DNA of 9,231 nt. It comes from CAZZKG01 sp964654825 (GTDB lineage: Bacteria; Gemmatimonadota; CAZMKB01). The notes under the pieces were generated by a model, which saw nothing but the letters and a program-made list of their open reading frames with translations, had not been told where the DNA came from and made no database searches. Shown here one piece after another: positions 1 to 5,812 of this stretch (positions are counted from its first letter, which is position 1; each line of letters starts with the position of its first letter). The stretch spans positions 1 to 9,231 of the forward strand of contig CAZZKG010000096.1 in the NCBI GenBank assembly GCA_964654825.1, given 5' to 3'. The position numbers and the translations under genes are program-made.

Positions 1-29
1 GGAAGCGGAATCTTGACAATTTGTTCCAT
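1..29 (-). CDS. N-terminal start of a minus-strand gene cut by the window edge
   Basis: Only the first nine full codons are visible (MEQIVKIPL, then CCN for Pro), so the product cannot be named. The start is well supported: on the minus strand a GGAGG Shine-Dalgarno sequence (plus-strand CCTCC at 36-40) lies about six bases before the ATG at 29-27. A plausible -10 element and an inverted repeat lie upstream at 88-109. It follows the SulP gene on the same strand by about 97 bases and appears to have its own control region rather than being tightly coupled. Confidence 0.6.
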
Positions 30-87
30 TTTCATCCTCCATGAACTCTTGTAATCACTACTTCACAGAGGATAATATACGCTTTGC

Positions 88-109
88 TGTAAGAATATGT
101 TACATTATA
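88..109 (-). promoter_or_regulatory. Candidate operator (TGTAA-N7-TTACA) and -10 box before the left-edge gene
   Basis: Positions 88-104 form a 5-7-5 inverted repeat, TGTAA GAATATG TTACA. On the minus strand a TATAAT sequence occupies 109-104 and overlaps it, and a second weaker -10-like TATTAT sits closer to the gene. No good -35 was found for either. The dyad lies 59-75 bases upstream of the start codon at 29, a normal place for an operator. The pattern fits the TGTNA-N7-TNACA shape of GlnR/TnrA boxes of Bacilli, but that regulator system is not expected here. The rest of 30-125 is AT-rich with no gene and no clear terminator for the SulP gene. Confidence 0.35.
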
Positions 110-125
110 AGTTGTGGCTCAGGTT

Positions 126-2279
126 TCATGCCCTGAACTCGCTGGCAGGGTACACCGGTACCAGGAGCGGGCACTCCTTCTCATCGGAGTCGGCATGAGT
201 CACATCCCAGACGCTGTCGATTGCACGGGTGGCGTTACGAAAAAAGTGATCTTCTCCGATTCGGTCGAAGAGTTCAGTCCGCTGCATGACTTCGAGTACA
301 GAGTCGTTCACGCCGCTGAAGGAGATGTCGTAGCCGGCATCGCGTATCTGGTCGACGATCAGGGAGAGCTTCTCTTCTCCGGAAGCATCGAGTTCGTTGA
401 TGCCGTTACTCACGATGATAATATGCCTGAGCCCGGGCATAACCGCGAGGCGTTCGAGAACCTGCTCTTCGAGGTAATTCACATTCGCAAAAACCAGAGA
501 ACCCTGGTACCGTATGACAGCGATATGCCTGCACTGTGCAAGGTTGAAATTCGTCCGGCTTCGATACGTACCGTCAGGGTGTTTTGCAAGCAGCGCGATC
601 GTGGGTTTCATGTCACGGAACAGGTGCAGTGTAACAGAAAGACCGACCCCGATCAGGATACCCCTGTCCAGATGTGGAGCTAACAGAAGCGTCGACAGGA
701 AAGTAACTATGCTGATGGCACCATCGTACCACTGTGCTTCCCAGGCGTGGATGAATCCCTTGATGTTGATGAGACCGAAGACCGCCATCATAATGATCGC
801 GGCCAGGACGGACTGCGGCAGATAGTAGAGGAGGGGAGTGAAGAAGAGGAGTGTGAGGATGACAACCCCGATCGAGAATACGTTCGACAGGCCGGTCACG
901 GCACCGGCTTGCAGGTTAACCGCGGAACGTGAGAACGAACCCGACACGGCATAGCTCTGTCCAAAAGAGCCGACTATGTTTGCTAATCCCTGTCCGATCA
1001 ATTCCTGGTTGGGATCAAGACGCTGGCCGGTTTTGGCAGCCATCGCTTTCGCGATCGATATCGCTTCCATGAATCCGAGGAGCGTTATGATCATTGCAAG
1101 GGGAAGAAGTGTGAGAATCAAGCTCAGGTTCAGATTCGGTAGCTTGAAAGTCGGCAGCCCCTCCGGGATGTGACCAACCACCGAACCTCCTCCGCTGAGG
1201 GTGATGTTCTTTTCATCTATAAATGAATTGCCGACTCTCAGATGCCACAATCTCCCATCATCCTGCGCGTCTTCGGGGAACTCGGGGATGAGATAAAAGT
1301 GGCGATTTCCATCTTCATCCACCGTAGCTTTGAACGGCTGATTTCTGAGTTTCTGACGGGTCTCGACGGCTTTTTCCTTCAGGTTGCTGATCCCCACATC
1401 GAGGAGGGACCGCTGACCTTCCAGTACAACGGCACTGGCCGAACCTGGCCCGCCGGTTTTTTCCGCTTCCTGTATCTCCGTACCCAGTCGAACCTTGTCC
1501 TCGGCCTTCTTCGAGAGGACATCCATCAACGCATTGTACATCCCTATCCTCTGAACTACGGCAGGAGAGTCGATGTGGGCAATGTCTGCTTTGAAGTTGT
1601 GTTCGAATCCGGTGCTCCACGAGATCATCGATGTCACAGCTACCGCGATGAGAACATGAGGGATGCGGGGATGGATACGTCTGAGGAATATCATGATGAG
1701 GAATGCCAGCGCCGCCAGTCCAAGGGTCGGGAGGTGGGTGTACGATATTGCGGCTTTGATGACCCTGTAGACGGTTTCGAAGTGGAGATCGGCTTTTTCG
1801 ACATAGACACCGAACAATTTCGAAAGCTGGGACGAGGCGATGATAAGAGCAGCCGCATTGGTGAAACCGTTTACCACCGGGTGAGAGAGAAAATTGACTA
1901 CGAGGCCGAGTCGTAGTACGCCAAGCGTGAACTGGAACAACCCGATCATGAGTGCCAGCAGAATGGCGTAAGCGATGAACGATTCGCTTCCGGCGGTAGC
2001 AAGCGGTTCGAGTGATGCGGCCGTCATAAGTGACACGATCGCGACAGGCCCTGTTGCCAGCTGTCGACTCGAGCCGAAGAGGGAGGCAATCATTGGGGGG
2101 AGGAACGCTGCATAGAGGCCATAATACGCCGGCAACCCGGCCAGCTGTGCATACGCCATCGACTGTGGCACGAGGACCAGCGCCACGGTCATACCGGCCA
2201 GAAAATCCGCGCGGAAGCTGGTTATGGAGTATCCCCTGAACCAGTTCAGAAAGGGAAATATCGATGCCAGTATTTTCAC
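126..2279 (-). CDS. SulP-family anion (sulfate) permease with C-terminal STAS domain
   Basis: This is a membrane transporter of 717 residues, probably importing sulfate or a related anion (bicarbonate is possible in this family). The N-terminal core is typical: FRADFLAGMTVALVLVPQSM at about 22-41, AYAQLAGLPAYYGLYAAFLP at 42-61, then FGSSRQLATGPVAIVSLM. Many hydrophobic segments follow up to about 555. A STAS domain covers about 580-690 with INELDASGEEKLSL near 627-640. A large hydrophilic insert at about 225-375, partly Gln/Glu/Lys-rich and possibly coiled coil, splits the membrane domain. The start is GTG at 2279 because an in-frame stop lies two codons upstream. No strong Shine-Dalgarno sequence is present, but the stop of a small upstream ORF overlaps it (GTGA), suggesting translational coupling. 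It is the last gene of a qmoC-like/mini-ORF/SulP unit. The family is certain; the substrate is inferred. Confidence 0.95.
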   Translation of the reverse strand: MKILASIFPFLNWFRGYSITSFRADFLAGMTVALVLVPQSMAYAQLAGLPAYYGLYAAFLPPMIASLFGSSRQLATGPVAIVSLMTAASLEPLATAGSESFIAYAILLALMIGLFQFTLGVLRLGLVVNFLSHPVVNGFTNAAALIIASSQLSKLFGVYVEKADLHFETVYRVIKAAISYTHLPTLGLAALAFLIMIFLRRIHPRIPHVLIAVAVTSMISWSTGFEHNFKADIAHIDSPAVVQRIGMYNALMDVLSKKAEDKVRLGTEIQEAEKTGGPGSASAVVLEGQRSLLDVGISNLKEKAVETRQKLRNQPFKATVDEDGNRHFYLIPEFPEDAQDDGRLWHLRVGNSFIDEKNITLSGGGSVVGHIPEGLPTFKLPNLNLSLILTLLPLAMIITLLGFMEAISIAKAMAAKTGQRLDPNQELIGQGLANIVGSFGQSYAVSGSFSRSAVNLQAGAVTGLSNVFSIGVVILTLLFFTPLLYYLPQSVLAAIIMMAVFGLINIKGFIHAWEAQWYDGAISIVTFLSTLLLAPHLDRGILIGVGLSVTLHLFRDMKPTIALLAKHPDGTYRSRTNFNLAQCRHIAVIRYQGSLVFANVNYLEEQVLERLAVMPGLRHIIIVSNGINELDASGEEKLSLIVDQIRDAGYDISFSGVNDSVLEVMQRTELFDRIGEDHFFRNATRAIDSVWDVTHADSDEKECPLLVPVYPASEFRA

Positions 2280-2383
2280 GGATCAGCCACTGCCTCGACT
2301 GTCAGGCTCCGCGAACAGGTAAGACAGAAGTACTGCTTCTCCCTTTGTCCCGGGCGATCGCTGTCGTGTGAAGACGTAGTCAT
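2276..2383 (-). CDS. 35-residue CxxC mini-protein between qmoC-like gene and SulP
   Basis: Reading the minus strand from ATG at 2383 gives a 35-codon ORF ending in TGA at 2278-2276. The peptide starts MTTSSHDSDRPGQREK and continues YFCLTCSRSLTVEAVADP. It has a polar N-terminus and one CxxC (Cys20, Cys23), like half of a zinc ribbon or a thiol pair. An AGG lies six bases before the ATG, and the qmoC-like stop is only ten bases upstream. The stop overlaps the GTG of the SulP gene by four bases (GTGA), the classic geometry for coupled translation. I do not recognise a family. It may be a real small protein, for example a regulator of the transporter or a metal/thiol-binding peptide. It may instead be a leader ORF whose translation delivers ribosomes to the SulP start, which lacks a good binding site of its own. 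The layout supports translation; the function is unknown. Confidence 0.6.
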   Translation of the reverse strand: MTTSSHDSDRPGQREKQYFCLTCSRSLTVEAVADP

Positions 2384-2393
2384 AGAATACCTG

Positions 2394-3578
2394 TTATCCC
2401 TGCAGTCGATCAATGCTCCTGGCGTGTACCAGGGCGAGTGTACGATAGATCATATGTGCGAATTTGGAGTATGGCATGTACCACAACAGGAAATAGACAC
2501 ACACGAGATGCAGAAAATAGATGCCGTACGCGAGTATCGCTACTCCCGTCAACCTGGTTAACCAGGAAAGCATCCCTGTTAAGCCGGTAAAAAACAACAG
2601 ATAGAGAAAAAGATAATCCGAATAACCGTTGGCGCCAACCTCGTCTCTGTTCAGCAGCCGGCGGTAGATGAGCATCCCACCGCCGATCAAGAGCGCAAGC
2701 CCGCTCAAGGCCCCGAGGATCTTTACCGGGTGAGGGAGGTCTATCGCTCTGTCGTAGGGTGGTTCGAAAAGACCGTGAATGCTCTCCAGTCCGAGTTGTG
2801 AAAGATAGTGAGGTAGGAAACTCAACAGGAATACCGCTCCGGTCGTCAACATGGCCCCCACGAAACCGAACAAGAGGAGCATGTGCCCGATTCGTCTCGG
2901 CCTGTTTGTGTCGCAGTCGGAGAACCGGCTGTGAGAAACAATCTCTTTGATCGTCAGTGCCAGTCCTGTGATAAATGACAGCTCTTTTTTATCCTCCGGC
3001 CGTTGCAGGCTCTTCCAGAAACGAACGAAACCGACAGTTGCAAAAATGAAGATCACTACGTTGCCGAGTACAAAGAGAACGTCGACGATGCTGTGAGGCA
3101 GGAAGAGATTGAAATTGATCACATCGCTCTCGAGAAACCTGAATCCGCCGCTTCCCGTCCTCGGGGCAAAGAAAATGATACAGGCCAGAAGGATGAGTAC
3201 GGGTATCAACAGGAGCAGGGGAAGGGTTCTGGGATTGGCAAGCGCTCGTCCCATGAATGAGGGGAAGGAAAAGTGCCTGTACACGTAAGAGCGGATTGCC
3301 GCCATAACGTCTCCGGGTCGTGCTTCGCGGGGGCAGTATTGCGTACAGTCATTACACTGGTAACAGAGCCACACGTCCGGATCCCTCACGAGTTCTTCCG
3401 ACTGACCCCAGCCCGCCAGAAGCATCTCCTTCCTCGGAAACGGCCTCGAATCCGGAGAGAGGTTGCAGACAGCCGAGCAGGTAGCACACTGATAACACTT
3501 TTTCAGGGTATCTCCGCCGGCCTTTTTTACGGCTCTGATAAACTCTATATCAGGTTCGATCGAATGTACGAGAGACAT
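2394..3578 (-). CDS. qmoC: QmoC-like Fe-S / heme-b membrane protein (HdrC-HdrE fusion)
   Basis: This 394-residue protein joins a cytoplasmic HdrC-type ferredoxin domain to a NarI/HdrE-type membrane cytochrome b, the architecture of QmoC. In sulfate reducers QmoC links menaquinol to APS reductase with QmoA and QmoB. Two 4Fe-4S motifs are intact: C28-x2-C31-x2-C34-x3-C38 and C72-x2-C75-x2-C78-x3-C82-Pro. About six membrane segments follow (near 118-138, 163-187, 232-255, 286-304, 322-340, 345-367). Histidines that could bind heme include H232, H283, H357 and H375. The ending, with HLVCVYFLLWYMPYSKFAHM near 357-376, is very QmoC-like. ATG at 3578 is preferred over GTG at 3584 because GGGAGG lies six bases before the ATG but directly abuts the GTG. 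Neither qmoA nor qmoB is in the window: the upstream neighbour is divergent, and downstream come a CxxC mini-ORF and SulP. It could serve another quinone-linked Hdr-like complex instead of APS reductase. Confidence 0.85.
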   Translation of the reverse strand: MSLVHSIEPDIEFIRAVKKAGGDTLKKCYQCATCSAVCNLSPDSRPFPRKEMLLAGWGQSEELVRDPDVWLCYQCNDCTQYCPREARPGDVMAAIRSYVYRHFSFPSFMGRALANPRTLPLLLLIPVLILLACIIFFAPRTGSGGFRFLESDVINFNLFLPHSIVDVLFVLGNVVIFIFATVGFVRFWKSLQRPEDKKELSFITGLALTIKEIVSHSRFSDCDTNRPRRIGHMLLLFGFVGAMLTTGAVFLLSFLPHYLSQLGLESIHGLFEPPYDRAIDLPHPVKILGALSGLALLIGGGMLIYRRLLNRDEVGANGYSDYLFLYLLFFTGLTGMLSWLTRLTGVAILAYGIYFLHLVCVYFLLWYMPYSKFAHMIYRTLALVHARSIDRLQG

Positions 3579-3737
3579 GAGCACCCTCCCATTTCAAGCT
3601 CACTCGAAACGCTTCGCTGTTGTTGCCGGACACACGTAAGTCCTTATTCAAATTAATGTTATTTACCGATTCTGTAAAGAACTTTGTCGCTCTCACCCCG
3701 GGGTTTCTGCCCGTTTAACACTCGGGTTTGATGTGTT

Positions 3738-3764
3738 TCGGGGTCCTTATCGAACGGGACCCGA
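3738..3764. repeat. Imperfect inverted repeat in the divergent intergenic region
   Basis: TCGGGGTCC (3738-3746) and GGACCCGA (3757-3764) can pair as an eight-base-pair stem with one bulged G and a loop of about ten bases. No T-tract follows, so it is not a convincing intrinsic terminator. It sits in the 259-base gap (3579-3837) between the divergent qmoC-like and zinc-ribbon genes, just upstream of the plus-strand promoter, where it could be a protein-binding site. The AT-rich stretch 3640-3682 probably holds the minus-strand promoter of the qmoC-like gene, but I found no hexamer pair there that I would defend. Confidence 0.25.
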
Positions 3765-3780
3765 GAACGTTTTGTGATGC

Positions 3781-3808
3781 TTGACAGACCTTGTGAAATG
3801 TTTATCTT
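3781..3808 (+). promoter_or_regulatory. Sigma-70-like promoter for the zinc-ribbon/YkgJ gene pair
   Basis: A perfect -35 TTGACA (3781-3786) is followed after 16 bases by TATCTT (3803-3808, four of six matches to TATAAT). This would start transcription near 3815, about 23 bases before the GTG at 3838. Two direct TTGTGA half-sites (3772-3777 and 3791-3796, 19 bases apart) flank the -35 and could be contacts for a CRP/FNR-type regulator, although no palindromic partner is present. Confidence 0.55.
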
Positions 3809-3837
3809 GATAATTCCCGGCGTATTCAGGGGAAGTT

Positions 3838-4146
3838 GTGATTGTGACGGATTCTAAAATTTTTCAACGAGTGGATGAAGCCGTGGAAGATGACAGGCCG
3901 AAATGCCCGCATTGTGAAACCCCGATGAAGAAGTGGAAACCACCGGAGGACACATCGTGGGACGTCGAATTTCAGTACGTATGTTTCAACGATGAGTGTC
4001 CTTATTTTGTAAAGGGCTGGGAGTGGATGAAGACTCAATACGCACAGAAGGCCTCCTACCGTCATCGAGTGGACCCGGGAAGCGGGGAAGCGAGTCCCCT
4101 GCCCGTGTGGTCGGTCGATGCTCTGAGGGGCCAGATCATAGATTGA
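3838..4146 (+). CDS. Small zinc-ribbon protein (ogr/Delta-like zinc finger type)
   Basis: This is a soluble protein of 102 residues with four cysteines arranged as a metal site: C23-P-H-C26, then 22 residues, then C49-F-N-D-E-C54. The CFNDECPYF segment resembles the second knuckle of ogr/Delta-like zinc fingers, which bind DNA in phage activators, but stand-alone bacterial versions have no settled role. Around the ribbon the chain is rich in Trp, Tyr and Pro, with SYRHRVDPGSGE and PLPVWSVDAL near the C-terminus and no membrane segment. The GTG at 3838 has AGGGG five bases upstream; a second in-frame GTG at 3844 is less well spaced. A YkgJ-like gene follows after 24 bases, so the two are probably co-transcribed. 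A zinc-binding fold is likely; a regulatory role is only a guess. Confidence 0.8.
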   Translation: MIVTDSKIFQRVDEAVEDDRPKCPHCETPMKKWKPPEDTSWDVEFQYVCFNDECPYFVKGWEWMKTQYAQKASYRHRVDPGSGEASPLPVWSVDALRGQIID

Positions 4147-4170
4147 ACGCACGCAACCTCCGAGGAAAAC

Positions 4171-5001
4171 ATGCGAGAAATAGAGAGATTCAAAGAGGAA
4201 ATCCTCAAAGACTATCCCAGGCTTTCCAGGGATGATTACTTCACCTTTGCCTGTCACAGCGGCGTCCCCTGTTTCAACGACTGCTGCAGAGATGTGAACA
4301 TCTTCCTGACACCCTACGACATCATCAGGCTGAAAAACAGCCTCGGTATCACGTCTGAAGAGTTTCTCAGCACCTACACGATAGCTCCTTTCGACCGGAA
4401 TCTAACGTATCCTGTGGTTTTGCTTCAGATGAGCGAGGATGAGGGAAAAACCTGCCCGTTTGTTGGAGAAGACGGCTGCCGTGTGTACGATGACAGGCCC
4501 TGGTCCTGCCGGATGTACCCGCTCGGTCTTGCATCTCCGAAAGAGAACAGTGAAGACACCAACAGGGAGTTCTTCTTCCTCCTGAGAGAAACAGTCTGCA
4601 AGGGGTTCGATCAGGAAAAAAAATGGACCGTCAGCCGCTGGCTCACCGAACAGGGGATCGAAGACTACAACGAAATGGGTGAGCTTTTCAAGGATATCAC
4701 CCTGCACGGATTTTTCACTGATGGGAAACATATTACTCCCGAGAAGCTCGAGATGTTTTTCCTGGTTTGTTACAACATCGATTCTTTCCGGGATTTTGTC
4801 TTCAACTCCTCGTTTTTCGACAAATTCGAGGTTGCTGAGGATATGAAAACGGGTATCCGCCGCGATGATGTCGAGCTTTTGAAATTCGGCTTCCGGTGGC
4901 TTCGCTTTGCGCTGTTTGCCGAGAAGACGATGATCGTGAAGGAAGATGTTCTGAAGGCCGCGGAAGAGGAGCTCGAAGCGAAAAAGAACAATCCGCAGTA
5001 A
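4171..5001 (+). CDS. YkgJ-family cysteine-cluster protein
   Basis: This soluble protein of 276 residues carries the cysteine pattern of the YkgJ (CxxCxxCC-like) family, thought to bind zinc or an Fe-S cluster. The N-terminal half has C28, C34, C38 and C39 in FACHSGVPCFNDCCRDVNIF, followed by LTPYDIIRLKNSLGI. It then has C95 in KTCPF, C103 in DGCRVYDDRPWSC with C113, and RMYPLG, with C143 further on. The order of cluster, LTxxD and CxxYxxRPxxCRxYP is the family signature. Residues after about 150 form a mainly alpha-helical, charged tail with no motif I recognise, making it longer than minimal YkgJ proteins. GAGG lies five bases before the ATG at 4171. It follows the zinc-ribbon gene by 24 bases on the same strand. 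No reaction is established for this family. Confidence 0.88.
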   Translation: MREIERFKEEILKDYPRLSRDDYFTFACHSGVPCFNDCCRDVNIFLTPYDIIRLKNSLGITSEEFLSTYTIAPFDRNLTYPVVLLQMSEDEGKTCPFVGEDGCRVYDDRPWSCRMYPLGLASPKENSEDTNREFFFLLRETVCKGFDQEKKWTVSRWLTEQGIEDYNEMGELFKDITLHGFFTDGKHITPEKLEMFFLVCYNIDSFRDFVFNSSFFDKFEVAEDMKTGIRRDDVELLKFGFRWLRFALFAEKTMIVKEDVLKAAEEELEAKKNNPQ

Positions 5002-5077
5002 CTTATTCTCCCACAAGAAGTTTATCCATCTGTCCGAGAGACGGGAGCGGTATATCCGGGGGTTTCTATCGTTGACC

Positions 5078-5098
5078 GATCACCGCTGTCGGTGGATC
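5078..5098 (+). other. Stem-loop downstream of the YkgJ-like gene
   Basis: GATCACCG (5078-5085), loop CTGT (5086-5089) and CGGT-G-GATC (5090-5098) form an eight-base-pair hairpin with one bulged G. It lies 77 bases after the YkgJ-like stop and before the next promoter, where a transcript end is expected. No run of T follows, so it may be only a 3' end-stabilising structure or a factor-dependent stop. The rest of the 246-base gap 5002-5247 shows no gene, only the promoter at 5184-5212. Confidence 0.25.
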
Positions 5099-5183
5099 AG
5101 ATTTGTCCCCTGGTGCCTCTCATTCGCCCATCACCGCTACAACAGGTTTACCGTTAACGCACAGACAGGCGCACAGATAATTC

Positions 5184-5212
5184 TTGACTTAATAGTGTAG
5201 ATTATATATACT
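5184..5212 (+). promoter_or_regulatory. Strong promoter and possible autoregulatory dyad for the MerR-led operon
   Basis: TTGACT (5184-5189) and TATACT (5207-5212) each match the sigma-70 consensus in five of six positions and are 17 bases apart. This predicts a start near 5219 and a leader of about 30 bases to the ATG at 5248. An imperfect inverted repeat, AGTGTA (5194-5199), seven bases, TATACT (5207-5212), overlaps the spacer and -10, which is where MerR-family regulators bind. The surrounding 5180-5235 is strongly AT-rich compared with the coding regions. The promoter is well supported by sequence; the operator is inferred. Confidence 0.65.
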
Positions 5213-5247
5213 TTATATTAGAGCATTTCTATAAAAAAAGGTGTAGA

Positions 5248-5769
5248 ATGGCAGATTCAGACCTCGATCTCAGAGAAAAATTCCAGCGGCTCGCCCTGGA
5301 GACGAGTTCCGTCAGTGAGATCCAGAGTTTGTCAGACTGGGAACCGGTCATCTCGATCGGGACAGCCGCGAAGCTGGTCGGCCTGTCGGTTTCCGCCTTG
5401 CGGAAATACGAGAAGGAAGGGCTTCTGATGTACCACCGCTCGGATACCGGGCGGAGGCTCCTCTGCCGGGCTGATGTCAAACGGATCGAGAAGATCAAGC
5501 ATATGATCAATGATCTCGGGCTCAACATCGAGGGGATTCGGAGGCTTCTCGCTCTTCTGCCGTGCTGGGATCTTAAGCAATGCTCTGTGAGCGACAGGAA
5601 GAACTGCAGGGCGGTGCAGAATCTCGAGCAGCCCTGCTGGATGATCAACCAGACCGAATGCAGGAACAGAAGACTGGACTGTCGTCTCTGTGAAGTGTAT
5701 CGCTATGGTGCCTACTGTGTCGTCACCATGAAACTGCTTGTACTTGAAATCGACGATATCAGAAGATAG
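5248..5769 (+). CDS. MerR-family regulator with two-CW-like cysteine-rich C-terminus
   Basis: This is a likely transcription factor of 173 residues. After a 30-residue N-terminal extension, a MerR winged helix spans about 35-104: ISIGTAAKLVGLSVSALRKY, the wing with GLLMYHRSDTGRRLL, then ADVKRIEKIKHMINDLGLNI and IRRLL. The rest is cysteine-rich: CW at 106-107, C112, C120, CW at 130-131, C138, C145-x2-C148 with EVY, and C157. This order (CW, two Cys, CW, Cys, CxxC-x-VY) matches what I recall of the two-CW domain, suggesting a bound Fe-S cluster or zinc that senses redox state or a metal. AAGG lies about six bases before the ATG. It heads an operon with the cytochrome b and HdrD/DsrK-like genes (43-base gap to the next), so it probably controls them and itself through the dyad at 5194-5212. 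The DNA-binding class is secure; the signal is inferred. Confidence 0.88.
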   Translation: MADSDLDLREKFQRLALETSSVSEIQSLSDWEPVISIGTAAKLVGLSVSALRKYEKEGLLMYHRSDTGRRLLCRADVKRIEKIKHMINDLGLNIEGIRRLLALLPCWDLKQCSVSDRKNCRAVQNLEQPCWMINQTECRNRRLDCRLCEVYRYGAYCVVTMKLLVLEIDDIRR

Positions 5770-5812
5770 GTAAGCGTTCACGTACCTGTATCTGACAGAA
5801 AATGGAGGAATG

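Noticed and set aside
1242..1916. Long plus-strand open frame of 224 codons opposite the SulP gene
   Set aside because: It is antisense to an unmistakable SulP coding sequence, has no family features and no ribosome site, and arises from the codon bias of the real gene.
4402..5016. Minus-strand open frame of 204 codons opposite the YkgJ-like gene
   Set aside because: It is a shadow of the plus-strand gene, whose cysteine signature, start and ribosome site are convincing.
5078..5098. Intrinsic terminator after the YkgJ-like gene
   Set aside because: The hairpin is real on paper but has no T-tract after it, so it is listed only as a stem-loop.
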